From: an uncultured Mycoplasmataceae bacterium
GTDB taxonomy: Bacteria > Bacillota_I > Bacilli_A > Mycoplasmatales > Mycoplasmoidaceae
DNA: 43,806 bases
Reading direction: 5' to 3'
Assembly: GCA_949282725.1 (NCBI GenBank)
Contig: CASDPP010000003.1
Location: 132,289-176,094, forward strand
Shown here piece by piece: positions 1-10,837 of the stretch. The notes below the pieces were generated by a model. The model worked only from the letters and a program-made list of their open reading frames with translations, did no database searches and was not told where the DNA came from. The position numbers were made by a program, and so were the translations under genes. Within the stretch, counting starts at the first letter, position 1. Every line of letters begins with the position of its first letter.

Positions 1-974
1 AACTGACATTTAAATTTTTTTATTTTTTGATTAACCTCTTGAATAAAATTTTTGATTGTTATGTATTCAAAACTATTTTCAATATTTTTAATTGTGAATT
101 GTTCTTGGTTAATTTTTAAGAAAAAAGAATAAATATTTTTATTATCAGAAAACAAATTAATAGAATATTTCTTAGCTGTTTCATTAACTATTTTTAACAC
201 AGAATCTTGATTAGTTTCTTTTAAACCAACAAATAAAAAATTTCCAACAAAAAATTTATTAGATTTAGTTAAATTTAAAAAAATTAAAAATTGACTTCAA
301 ACTAAAAAATATTTATCAATAAAATTTGATTTAATCATTAATGAATCTTTTTTATAAAATAATGATCAAATATTTTTAAGTATGATGGTATCAAAAATAA
401 ATAATAAAAAAGAAATAAGAATTGAAAAATATGAATCTGGGTCAAAACTTATTGATTGGAAAAATTGAACAACAACAAATGATAAAACGAAATAAATTAA
501 ATATGTAAATCAAAAAGCAAATTTTTTATCTTGTTTGAATAAAAAAGATAATGCTGAAAGAAAAGAAATTAGCAACTGATTTAAAAGAATGAATAAAAAA
601 TATGGGTTTGTTTTATCTGATGATAAAGATACAAATAATATAACATAAAAAAGATTACAAAAATTAAACGATAAACCAACATAAATGTTTAAATAACGTA
701 TTATTAAATATCCAGTAATCAAATAGACTAAAAAATTTAACAATATACGATTCTCATTTTTATAATTAATATGATATATTGCATAATAAATAATTGTTGT
801 TAAAGAAATAAAAAATCCAAAAAAGATATTTACTACAATTTGAATTGTATTATTTTGTTTAATTTTAAACTTAGAGATAAAAAACAAAACTTCATAATAC
901 AAAAATGACACGATTGTAATAAATAAAATCGATACTAATCAAAAGAAAAATAAGGATTGGTAATAAATGTTCAT
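1..974 (-). CDS. multispanning membrane protein, C-terminus beyond window
   Basis: I do not recognise this protein. At least 324 residues are visible, and the reading frame is still open at the left edge. The first roughly 200 residues hold about six or seven hydrophobic helices, beginning with MNIYYQSLFFFWLVSILF. A hydrophilic, probably cytosolic part follows. It contains a stretch around FVGNFLFVGLKETNQDSVLK and is lysine- and asparagine-rich. The layout (several membrane helices, then a soluble domain) resembles membrane sensor or signalling enzymes, but I see no GGDEF, DHH or kinase motif, so no function is assigned. The ATG shares one base with the transketolase stop codon (TAATG), so it is probably translated with tkt from one mRNA. 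Confidence 0.75.
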
Positions 975-2947
975 TATTTTTTTAGGAACTTAATAATTTT
1001 GTTAGCAATATCTAGATCTGTTAATTTAAAATATTTCAATAAATCACTTGGTTTTCCTGATTTACCAAAAGTATCAATTCCAATAGAGTAATCACAAAAT
1101 TTTGATCAATAATATGTAGAACCGAATTCAATAGAAATTTTTGGTTTATCATCTAGAATTTTTTCAATATATTTCTCATCTTGTTTTAAGAATATTTCCA
1201 TTGAATTTGCAGAAACAACACGGGCATTTATTTTGTTATCTTCCAATATTTTACTTACTCTAATAGCATTATCTACTTCTGCCCCTGAAGCAATTAGCGT
1301 AACATCATGATTATTAGTATCTTTAATGATATAAGCACCATTAACAGCATCTAAAAAATTTGAGTTGTGTTGTTTAAAATCATGTCGTGAAGTAATAATT
1401 GAAATAGGAGCACTTTGGTTGCTCATTGCATAATATAATGCTACCAAACATTCTGTTAAATTACATGGTCTAAACAATATATGGTTAGGAATCATTCTTA
1501 ATGTTGATATTTGTTCAATTGGTTGATGAGTAGGTCCATCTTCACCCACCATAATTGAATCGTGGCTAAAAACATTAATTGGTTGAATATGAGATATTGC
1601 TGCTAATCTAATTGCTGGTTTTAAATAATCTGAAAATGACAAAAATGTAGAACCAAATGCTTTAATTCCTCCATGAGCTACAATACCGTTTTCAATAGCA
1701 CACATAGCAAATTCTCTTACACCCACATTTAAAATTTGACCAGATTTAAATTTAGGAGAAAAAGGAATAGTTTTTTGAGCGGTTACTTTTGTTGAACTAC
1801 TCAAATCAGCATTTAAAACAAATACATTATGATTGTTTAAAAATACTTTTTGTAAAACATCACCAAATAATTTTCTAGTAGAAACAAGATCAGCATGTGG
1901 TGCATCGTTATATCAACTTGATAAAAAATTAAATTTATTTTGAGTAGCATTTATGATTTCATCATAAAGCTTAGTATCTACAGATTCAATTAAATTTAAT
2001 TTTTTGTTATATTCTTGTTGTTTTGAAAATCCTCTTTTAGCAAAAATTGAAACATCTTCAGTAACAGATGAATGAATTTTAAATGGTGCTACTTTATAAT
2101 TTAATTTTTTTCTTAATTCAGCAATATCATTTTCTTTTAGTGGTGAGCCATGCACACTATTAGAGTTTTTATATTGTGTTCCATATCCAATAGTAGTTTT
2201 AATTTCAATGATTGTCGGTGCATTTTTATGAGTTTTAGCTCTAGCAATAGCATTAGAAATTGCCTGATAATTATTTCCATTTGCAACTTTGATGTAATTT
2301 CAACCAACACTTTTGAATAAAGTTTTTATTTTAGTATTTGTTGAATCTTGTACCTTACCATCTAATTGAATATTATTAGAATCATATAATAAAATTAACT
2401 TATTTAATTTGTATTTACCAGCAACAGAAATAGCTTCATAAAAAACTCCTTCTTCCATACATCCATCACCAAATAAACAATAAGTGTAATGATCTATTAA
2501 ATCGCATCTTTTGTTGTATAAATGAGCTAATTTTTGTTCAGCTAAAGCCATTCCTACTGCCATAGCTACACCTTGACCTAAAGGACCAGTTGAAACTTCA
2601 ACACCAGGAAGTAAAATGTTTTCAGGATGACCAGCAGTTTTAGAATTCAATTGACGGAAGTTTTTTAAATCATCCATCTTGATTGAATCATATCCAAAAA
2701 CTAACATTGTGCTATAAAGTAATGCACTTCCATGTCCAGCCGACAGAACAAATCGATCACGGTTAAAAAAATTAGGAATTTTAGGATTAAATACAAGATG
2801 GTATTTGAAAAGAGCATACATAATTGGAGCAGCACCTAAAGCAATTCCTGGATGCCCTGAGTTAGCTACCGAAATAGCTTCAACACTTAACATTCTAATT
2901 GTGTCAATACTTAATTTAGCTATTTTTTTTGTATTTAAATTAAACAT
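974..2947 (-). CDS. tkt: transketolase
   Basis: The enzyme moves two-carbon ketol units between sugar phosphates in the non-oxidative pentose phosphate pathway, using thiamine diphosphate and Mg2+. The 657 residues match the family's usual length. Visible signatures are SGHPG (residues 30-34), the AGHGSALLYS and GPLGQGVAMAVGMA blocks, the thiamine-diphosphate motif beginning GDG at 160-162, and in the second domain NVGVREFAM, which carries the catalytic Glu. I chose the ATG at 2947 (MFNLNTKK) rather than one six codons upstream, because homologous sequence starts about here and the longer version would run into the promoter. It is divergent from the BMP transporter operon and overlaps the downstream membrane protein by one base. 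Confidence 0.97.
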
Positions 2948-2970
2948 GATTAATATATATTTCAATATAT

Positions 2971-2978
2971 ATTATAAT
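2971..2978. promoter_or_regulatory. overlapping divergent -10 elements (tkt / BMP operon)
   Basis: The sequence ATTATAAT contains TATAAT on the plus strand (2973-2978) and on the minus strand (2976-2971). The 76-base gap between tkt and the BMP gene therefore appears to hold two back-to-back promoters that share bases. The tkt start lies 23 bases past its -10; the plus-strand leader would be about 40 bases. No convincing -35 is visible, as is usual in mollicutes. This is a pattern call, not a mapped start. Confidence 0.5.
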
Positions 2979-3023
2979 ACTTATGTAATTCTAATTATCT
3001 AATTATTATTCTTTGTAGTTATC

Positions 3024-4646
3024 ATGGCTAAACAAACTCCAAAAAACAGAAATAGAATATATAAAAAACTAATCCCATTATTAATATTAATTTTGTCATT
3101 TTCATTAATTTTTGGTTTGGTAGCAGGATTATCAGGAAAAACACAATATTTAACTCTTGAACCATATAGTTCAAATAAGACTAACACTTTATCCTATGCT
3201 GACACTTCAAAAGAAACAAAGTGAATAGGTGATAGTGCCGAACCGACATCAGAAGACACTCAAACATCAATTATTCAAAAAAACAAATCAAATAATCCTG
3301 ATCAAGACATCCAAGATAAAAATTTTTTATATTCATATTGTCAAGAAGTTATCGATGGTACTACGCATCAAGTTTTAGATAAATCATTTAATAATGGTGC
3401 TTATTTAGGGTTATGTAATTGAATACATCAATATGACATTAACTGAGTACCAGGGAAAGATATGCAAATTAAAATGGAAGATTGCAAATATGAAAATCAA
3501 GGCCCTGATGTTTATAGTGCAAAAGCATCTAAACCAGCAAGTGATAGTCCACAAGGGTTTGTTAGTTCATATACAGCAGCAATTGATGATAATGTAAAAT
3601 CTCTTGTTTTACCTGGTTATATTCATGTTAACGGTTTAATTAGTTTTATGAATAATCAAGCAATTTTTTCAAAAGCAGGTTATGTTTTAATTGATTCAGA
3701 AATTGCTAATGACAATATTGCTTCTGTTAATTTTAGAAGTGATCAATGTTCATTTTTAGCAGGATTTGCTGCTTGTCAATACTTACAAGATAACTACGAA
3801 AAAGTATATTCAAAAGTAAATAATGGTGAATTGGCTGTAGGTGTTTTTGGCGGAACACCTATACCAAATGTAACAATTTTTATGGGTGGTTTTGAATGAG
3901 GAGTATATGCATACAATAAATATGTTTTACCTGAAATATCTAAAACATGAACACCCGAAGAAATAGAAAAAAGAACAGTGAAAATTATTAAAAGTGGTAA
4001 GCAATCATCTTATTTTAGTGGAACATTTAATGCTGGTGATGCTAAATTAACTGTTCAACAATTACTTGCTCAAGGAGCTGATATGATTTTACCTGTAGCA
4101 GGACCACAAACACTAGATACATGTGTAGAAATTTATAATCAACATTCACCATGTGGAGTAATTGGAGTTGATACAGATCAAGAATTAGGGGAATTAGGAC
4201 AATATACTTCAACATCACCGTTGAACGAAGGAGAAAAAATTATTAAATTCAGTGCACAAAAAAATATTGCTTATGTAGTAAGCATGATTCTACAAAGTAA
4301 TTTGTTTGGCACAAGGGGTTGATATACTACATCAGATGGACAAACTAATGAAATCCCTTATGATAGTATTACATTAGAACAAGAATCAGAAGAAATTAGA
4401 AATAGTGCAATTGGTAATTATGGATATTTAACAGTTGGAAATATTAAAAATAATTTAGTTAAATTATCTGATGCAGGAGCACAATATTTAATTAGAGCAA
4501 TTAATTCAATCCCTGGTGGTGAAGGATGTGATGATTATGCAAAAGCAATCAAATGATTAGATACAACACCATTAGTTCAAAAATCAAAAGAAGATTTTGT
4601 TACTTTATTTCAAATGATAGAGGACAATATGTATTTTACATATTAA
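3024..4646 (+). CDS. BMP-family nucleoside-binding protein, membrane-anchored
   Basis: This is the probable substrate-binding protein of the ABC transporter encoded next to it. The 540 residues begin with a basic start and one hydrophobic segment (about residues 15-36, KKLIPLLILILSFSLIFGL). The body resembles BMP/Med-type binding proteins: ASKPASDSPQGF, LAVGVFGGTPIPNVTIFMGG, a hinge region LLAQGADMILPVAG and the late IGVDTDQEL. BMP proteins bind purine or pyrimidine nucleosides outside the membrane. There is no cysteine in or just after the hydrophobic segment, so it should stay as a signal anchor or be cleaved rather than become a lipoprotein, unlike most mycoplasma binding proteins. Six bases separate its stop from the ATPase gene. 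Confidence 0.88.
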
Positions 4647-4652
4647 GATTTT

Positions 4653-6263
4653 ATGTTGTTTAAAAAAAGAAAAAATAATTTTAAAAACATCTTAGATGCT
4701 TATAAAGATAAAAAAACAAAATATGCAGTTGAAATGCTACATATTACTAAAGAATTTCAAAACGGAAAAATTAAAGCAAACCAAGACATAACATTAAAAG
4801 TTAAAAAAAATGAAATTCATGCTTTAATAGGTGAAAATGGAGCAGGTAAAACAACATTATTATCAATTTTATTTGGATCAATTAAACCGACAAAAGGAAA
4901 AATATTAATTAATGGTCTTCCTGTGAATTTTAATTCATCTAATGATGCAACACAAGCAGGTATTGGAATGGTTCATCAACATTTTAAATTAGTAAATGTT
5001 TATTCACTTTTACAAAATATTATTTTAGGAGCTGAAAAAACTAAGTTTGGATTTATTAACTACAATAAATCAAGAACTAAAATTCTTGAGTTATCAAAAA
5101 AATATAATTTAAAACTTAATTTAGATACATTAGCAAAAGATGCTTCAGTTGGTGAACAACAAAGAGCAGAAATTATGAAATTGTTATATCGAGATGTTGA
5201 TATATTAATTTTTGATGAACCAACAGCAGTATTAAGTGATGAAGAAATTAAAGGCTTTTTATTAATGCTAAAAGATTTTAAAAAAATGGGTAAGACAATT
5301 ATTATTGTTACTCATAAATTAGATGAAGTTAAAGCAGTTGCTGATAGCGCAACAATAATTAGAAAAGGATGTTTTGTGGATTATGTAAATGTTAAGAAAA
5401 AATCAAAAGAATTTTTAACAGAAAAAATGATTGGTAAAAAATTAGTTATTGCAAAAAACGACAATATTAATCAACAATATTCTAAGCAACCAATAATATG
5501 TGAAATCAATAATTTATCTGCTCCAAAAATATCTCAACCAAAAGTATTAGCATTAAATAATTTAAATTTAAAAATTCATTCTGGTGAAATATTAGGATTA
5601 GCTGGAATAGAAGGAAACGGACAAACAGAATTAACATTAATTCTTGGCGGAATTTTAAAAAATAACGTTAAAGGTAATGTAATAATTTACAACAATAAAA
5701 CAAACTCTAAAATCGAACCAATTAAAAATACTCCAAAAAAACTATATGATTTTGGTGTAATCCATATTCCTGAAGATCGATTAAAATATGGGTTAATAGG
5801 TAACGAAACATCAAAAATTAATACTGTTTTACCTCAAATAGATAAAAAACCATTTACTAATTTTGGTTTTTTAAATAATAGACAAATAGAAATTTATTCA
5901 AAAAAAATATTTAATGATTGAAATGTTCAAGGTGTTAATGGTGGTAAGACGTTAGCTAAATCTCTTTCAGGTGGTAATCAACAGAAGCTAGTTATTGGTA
6001 GGGAAATGGCAAGAAAACATTCGTTAGCTATTTTTGTTCAGCCAACTAGAGGACTAGATTTGGGAGCTATTCAAATGGTACATGAAAGAATAGTTGAAGA
6101 AGCAAAAAGAGGGATTGGTGTATTATTAATTTCATATGAATTAGATGAAATTTTTTCAATATCTTCAAGAATTGCGGTAATTAATAGAGGTAAAATTGTT
6201 TACAATAATTTGGTTAATAAAACAACTAGAGCAAAGGTTGGTAAATACTTATCAAATAGTTAG
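4653..6263 (+). CDS. nucleoside ABC transporter, tandem ATP-binding protein
   Basis: The protein has 536 residues with two nucleotide-binding domains, the RbsA/NupA layout. The first domain has Walker A GENGAGKTT, signature SVGEQQR and Walker B ILIFDEPTA. The second has a Walker A variant GIEGNGQTEL that lacks the lysine, signature SLSGGNQQK and the VQPTRGLD block. This asymmetry is normal for the family, so the gene should be functional. It powers uptake of nucleosides delivered by the upstream BMP protein through the two downstream permeases. The first half is preceded by a 35-residue lysine-rich start. The stop codon (TAG) lies inside the SD region of the next gene. Confidence 0.94.
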
Positions 6264-6266
6264 GAG
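6262..6266 (+). promoter_or_regulatory. Shine-Dalgarno AGGAG for permease 1
   Basis: AGGAG lies seven bases before the ATG at 6274 and overlaps the stop codon of the ATPase gene. It decides the start of the permease over an in-frame ATG 26 codons upstream that lies inside the ATPase gene. Confidence 0.7.
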
Positions 6267-6273
6267 AAAATAT

Positions 6274-8001
6274 ATGCAGCAATCTTTATTTGGAATGAAA
6301 TTAAAAAAAATATCACACGAATTTATCTATGGAGAAAATCGTAAAAAATCAACAAAGAATTTTATTTTCTCTGTTGCTGCCATAGTTTGTTCAATCATTA
6401 TTTCTTTATTGATTACTGAAATTATCTATGCAAACGAAGGTAGTAAATTTCTTAAAGTTATTGAGCAAATATTTCTTGCTCCATTTAGTTCAAGTAACTG
6501 AAAAAACACAATTAGTTCTATTGCCATTTTTGTTGTAGCAGGATTATCATTTATTTTTGCTAACAAAATAGGAATATTTAACATAGGTATTTCTGGTCAA
6601 ATGTTATTTGGGGCTCAAATCGGAACAGTTCTTACATGATTCATGCCAAACGTTCCTAATGGAATAGGACAAATAATCATGATTTTTATTTGCATGTTTT
6701 TTGCAAGTATGATTTCATTAATAATCATTCTTTTAAAAATTCATTTTAATGTTAATGAAGTAATATCATCAATTGTATTTAATTGAATCATTTATTTTTG
6801 TGGGGCATATTTACTAAGTACAGTTGGAAATAAAATGTCTAAAATTGATTCTAGTGGTTTAAATACACAAGGTTTATCACCAAACTTTACGTTAGCAATT
6901 TCTGGAAATTCAAATATATCAGGAAGTTGATTGATACTAACAATTATTATGTTTATTGTGATAATTTTCAGCATTTTATTACTTAATTATTCCACATTTG
7001 GGAAAAAATGTACATGTACAGGTTATAGTTTGTTTGGCTCAGAATATGCAGGCATTAATATTAAAAAGAATCAAATTATTATCATGATTATTTCTGGAGC
7101 TTTAGCTGGTTTATTAGGAGCAATGATTTATGCTGGCAAAGATAATACCATGAACGTTACTATTACAGATAAAGTAATACCACAAGATGGATTTAATGGT
7201 ATTTCTATTGGTTTAATAGCAATGAATAATCCATATGGTGTTTTACCTGTATCATTTTTATTTGGAATGATTCAAGGAGCAAAAGCTAATATAAGTCAAG
7301 TATGTGGAGTAGATATTGCTATAGCAGACTTGATGTTTGGAATAATTGTTTATGGTTCAGCAATAATCACAATATTTTATTGATTTAAACCATGAATTTG
7401 AATCAAACGAATTTTCATGGGAAAAACAAAAGTAAAAAGATATGATGATTTTATTAAACGCAATCAATCAAACATAGATGATTTAAATGATAAAGAATTT
7501 TTACTAAAAAATTATTATAAATTATTAAAAATTTATAAAAAAAACACAATTGAACAAACTGATCTTGCTAAGAATAAATTTTTTGCAAACGAAAAAGAAA
7601 AGATTAAAAAATTAGATAAAACAATTGATTTTTTACTTGATATGTATGATCAAAGTTACGATACCTTAAACACTAAGAACAAATTTTTATTTTTTAAAGA
7701 ATTTTATACTGTTCATCATAACAGATTAGCAAAAGACATTTTAATAAATATTAGTATATTTAAGTACAAGAAAACAAAAAAAACACTATATCTTAAAAGA
7801 ATCTATTATGAAATTAAATCTCGATACCTTCAGAATTTAATTAATAGCACTAGTCAAAAATTACAAGAATTAAAGATCGTTAACAAAAAAAATCATTTTG
7901 ATAAAAATCAATTAAACAATAATCTATACAAACTATATCTTCAATATATCAATAAATACAAACACAATGTAATTTTGTATCGAAAAGGAGGTAAAAAATA
8001 A
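6274..8001 (+). CDS. nucleoside ABC transporter permease 1 with long C-terminal tail
   Basis: This is a membrane component of the BMP-type transporter (BPD_transp_2 / RbsC-NupP family). The first roughly 375 residues form about nine to ten helices with family blocks such as GIFNIGISGQMLFGAQIG, SGALAGLLGAMIYAG and DGFNGISIGLIAM. The frame then reads straight on through several UGA Trp codons (YWFKPWIWIK) into about 190 residues that are hydrophilic, lysine-rich and probably helical (GKTKVKRYDD to YRKGGKK), giving 575 residues in all. Typical permeases of this family stop after the membrane part, at about 350 residues. The tail has no motif I recognise and should lie in the cytoplasm. The stop overlaps the next start (TAATG). 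Confidence 0.9.
7986..7992 (+). promoter_or_regulatory. Shine-Dalgarno AGGAGGT for permease 2
   Basis: A full-strength AGGAGGT lies eight bases before the ATG at 8001, inside the end of permease 1, where it encodes the last Gly-Gly. It suggests coupled but independently strong initiation of the second permease. Confidence 0.75.
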
Positions 8002-8921
8002 TGGCAACAACAGGAATAATATTTAATTACATGTTACTATATGGTGGAATCTTGTTATTAGGAGCGTTATGCGGATACATGTGTGAAAGAGTAGGAATAG
8101 TTAATATTGGAATTGATGGAATGATGTGTTTTGGTGCTGTGTTTTTTGGAATTTTATCAAGTCCAAAATTGGGTCTTTCATCTTCTCCTTGAGGATTAAT
8201 TATTGTTATATTTTTAACAATGTTATTAACTATGATTGTAGGAGTGCTTCATGCTTTTGCCACGATAAATCTCAAATCAAATCACATTATTAGTGGTACT
8301 GCTATTAATTTAATTGGTGTGGCTTTTGCAACATTCACAAACGCGCCATTAGCTAAAGTTTTATATGACGGCAATACAAAATTACAATCAGGATTTAATG
8401 ATTTCTTATATATCGGATGATCTGTTTATGGTTCTTCAATAATCATGTTTGTTGTTGTATTATTGATTGCATTAACTATTTGAATAGTAATGGTAAAAAC
8501 AAAAGTCGGATTAAGATATTGTGCAATTGGTGAAAATCCATATGCTGTTGATTCACAAGGAATCAATGTTACTAAGTATCAATGAATAGCAGTATTATTG
8601 GGTAGTGCATTAGCAGGATTTGCAGGAGCATTATTTTTATTTAATATTAAACAATTTCAAGGTAACACTCAAGGGTTAGGTTTCTTGTCTTTAGCAATAT
8701 TAATTATTGGCTCATGAAAAGTAGAATGAATAACATTAACAAGTATTATTTTTTCAATGTTTACTTCGTTATCTATGTCTAATGTATTAACTAATATAGG
8801 AATTCCAAGAGAAATATCATATGCAATCCCATATGTTTTAACAATATTTATTTTGATATTTTTTGCAAAATGAACTTCTCCACCAGAAAACAACGGAAAC
8901 CCTTATAAAAAAAGTGAGTAA
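8001..8921 (+). CDS. nucleoside ABC transporter permease 2
   Basis: This 306-residue membrane protein is the partner of permease 1 and is of normal length for its family. Family blocks are ERVGIVNIGIDGMMCFGAV near the start, the TKVGLRYCAIGENPYAVDS loop and GSALAGFAGALFLFN. About eight to nine helices are visible. With permease 1 it should form the heterodimeric channel through which nucleosides pass. It overlaps the upstream stop by one base. Only 20 bases separate it from upp, so uptake and base salvage are adjacent, although upp has its own -10. Confidence 0.93.
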
Positions 8922-8926
8922 ACATA

Positions 8927-8932
8927 TATAAT
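8927..8932 (+). promoter_or_regulatory. -10 element of upp
   Basis: TATAAT ends nine bases before the upp ATG, which would put the RNA start at or within a few bases of the start codon (leaderless). No SD is present. Confidence 0.45.
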
Positions 8933-8941
8933 ATAAATAAT

Positions 8942-9562
8942 ATGTTTAAAATATTAGAACATCCATTAATTAAAGTTAAATTATCAAGAATGAGAAACGT
9001 AGATACAGACTCACGAGATTTTCGTTCTAATTTAGTAGAACTTTCTCAATTCATGGCTTATGAAGTTACAAAAGATTTTGAAACAAAACAATTTCCAATA
9101 AAAACCCCTTTAAAACAAACTAAAGGATATAAATTAAAGGATCAAATTGTTTTAGTGCCAATTTTACGTGCTGGTTTAGGAATGGTTGATGGATTTAAAA
9201 ACATGATTCCTGCTGCACCAATTGGCTTTATTGGATTATATCGAAACAAAAAAACACTAAAGCCAGTTCAATACTATTGTAAAATGCCTGATTCAATAAA
9301 GGGAGCACAAGTAATTTTATTAGACCCTATGTTAGCAACAGGTCATTCAGCTGCTGAAGCAATTACAATTATTAAAAAATACAAGCCTAAAAGAATTAAA
9401 TTTGTATGCATAGTTTCATGTCCAGAAGGTGTTAATGTAATTACAAAAGCTCATCCAGATGTTGAAATATACACAGCTTCATTAGATGAAAAATTAAATA
9501 AAAAGGGATATATTGAACCAGGATTAGGAGATGCGGGGGATAGAATTTATGGAACAAAATAA
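8942..9562 (+). CDS. upp: uracil phosphoribosyltransferase
   Basis: The enzyme makes UMP from uracil and phosphoribosyl diphosphate. Its 206 residues equal the family's usual length. The loop that binds the 5-phosphate of PRPP is LLDPMLATGHSA, and the C-terminal uracil-binding part is YIEPGLGDAGDRIYGT. The motif ILRAGLGMVDG is also typical. Its place just after the nucleoside transporter points to pyrimidine salvage, expected in an organism without de novo synthesis. The last 14 bases overlap the start of the AtpI-like gene. Confidence 0.97.
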   Translation: MFKILEHPLIKVKLSRMRNVDTDSRDFRSNLVELSQFMAYEVTKDFETKQFPIKTPLKQTKGYKLKDQIVLVPILRAGLGMVDGFKNMIPAAPIGFIGLYRNKKTLKPVQYYCKMPDSIKGAQVILLDPMLATGHSAAEAITIIKKYKPKRIKFVCIVSCPEGVNVITKAHPDVEIYTASLDEKLNKKGYIEPGLGDAGDRIYGTK

Positions 9563-9971
9563 TCCAAAAAAAATTAATCGTCATAAACCATTAGTATTTT
9601 TTATTTACAACACATCTTGAATACTATTTTTAGCATATTTTATTGCTTGTTTAACATCTTCAATTGTGTTATCAAATAATGCAATTTTATATTCATCAAT
9701 AATTGTGTGTTTATCATATATGTTATCTTTTGCTTTGAGTTTTATATTTTACAATTCAATTGGAACAGAAAAAAAGAAGACATGATTTTTTGTTATTATT
9801 TCAATGTTTAGAATGTTATTATTATTTATTCCGGTTGTCATGTTATTAATTTCAATTTCATTAAGAAATAATATTTTTGACGAATACACATTAATTGCTG
9901 GAGTTTTATTGTATTTATTTTGTTTAGTAATTACCAATTCACTATTTTATAAATATAAACATGATAAATAA
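9549..9971 (+). CDS. small AtpI-like membrane protein upstream of atpB
   Basis: This is a 140-residue protein with four hydrophobic helices after a short polar start (MEQNNPKKINRHK). Residues just before atpB, size and helix pattern fit the poorly conserved AtpI/MG406-type protein that begins ATP synthase operons in mycoplasmas. That family is thought to help ring assembly or ion supply of the Fo part. I see no diagnostic motif, so the identity rests on position and topology. It overlaps upp by 14 bases and ends 25 bases before atpB. Confidence 0.7.
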
Positions 9972-9973
9972 TT

Positions 9974-9979
9974 TATAAT
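9974..9979 (+). promoter_or_regulatory. -10 element of atpB
   Basis: TATAAT lies 17 bases before the atpB ATG, in the 25-base gap after the AtpI-like gene. A second TATAAT (9991-9996) touches the ATG and is too close to serve as its own -10. Confidence 0.4.
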
Positions 9980-9996
9980 TATTAAATTCTTATAAT

Positions 9997-10809
9997 ATGC
10001 TATCTACTCCTTTACAAGAATATAATCCATATTCAGTAAGACCACAAATATTATCTATATTTGTAATTTTTTTAATACTTGCAATAATTAGTATTATTTA
10101 TTACATTAAAGTTAAGAAATTAAAACACAACCAAGCTCCTAAAGGAATAGTTTTATTAGTGCAAATTTATGTTGAATATGTAAAATCATTAATAATTGAA
10201 ATTTTAGGACCAGAATTTTTAAAAATTACTCCTTATTTTCTTTATTTAATGTCATATATTTTTCTTTCTAACATGATTGGAATTATTGGTTTAGAAAACC
10301 CTACTAGTTCATTGACAGTTACCTTATCAATGGGGATTATTACTTGGATAGGGACATTTGTTATTGCTTTTAAATATCAACGTTTATCATATTTTAAAGT
10401 ATTTTTAATTGGTGCTAAAATTAAAAATAAAAAAATTTATTTTTTAATTAATCCATTAGAAATAATTTCAGCAATTACTCCTGTTATTTCAATATCATTC
10501 CGTTTATGAGGAAACATCTTTGCCGGAAGTTTAATTACAACACTATGATTTTACTTATGATATTATGTAACAAAATCTATTCCTATTATTGGACTATTTA
10601 ATTTATTAGCTGCATTCACAATTGCTCCAATTCATATGTATTTTGACTTATTATGTGGTACAATTCAAACATTAGTGTTTGTTTTATTAACAATGGTATA
10701 TTGGACACTCCAAAAAGGCGAAGGAGAAGCAACTCAAACGAAAAAAGTTGTTGAACAAACACCAAATTTAACTGCTACAAAAATCACTTTATTAAATAAT
10801 AATCAATAA
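9997..10809 (+). CDS. atpB: F-type ATP synthase subunit a
   Basis: Subunit a forms the proton half-channels beside the c-ring in the membrane. The protein has 270 residues with five to six helices. The diagnostic helix is ISISFRLWGNIFAGSL, where Arg169 is the essential arginine facing the c-ring; PLEIISAITPVIS precedes it as usual. The C-terminal 35 residues are hydrophilic (TQTKKVVEQTPNLTATK), longer than in many relatives. The rest of the Fo and F1 genes are not downstream: they sit on the other strand at 34109-39355. Here the next gene is the sigma factor. Confidence 0.96.
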
Positions 10810-10817
10810 AAACATTT

Positions 10818-10823
10818 TATAAT
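10818..10823 (+). promoter_or_regulatory. -10 element of the sigma factor gene
   Basis: TATAAT lies 14 bases before the ATG of the sigma gene, in the 28-base gap after atpB. No SD follows. Confidence 0.45.
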
Positions 10824-10837
10824 TTAGTTAATTAGTT

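Noticed and set aside
5581-6263. Decayed second ATPase domain in the nucleoside transporter, because its Walker A lacks Lys
   Set aside because: GxxGNGQxEL and QPTRGLD are the normal form of the second domain in the RbsA/NupA family.
7417-8001. A separate 194-residue gene between the two nucleoside permeases
   Set aside because: It is in the same frame as permease 1 and joined to it through UGA codons that encode Trp; the ATG at 7417 has no ribosome binding site.
9991-9996. TATAAT directly before the atpB ATG as its promoter
   Set aside because: It touches the start codon, so the RNA would begin inside the gene; the copy at 9974-9979 is better placed.
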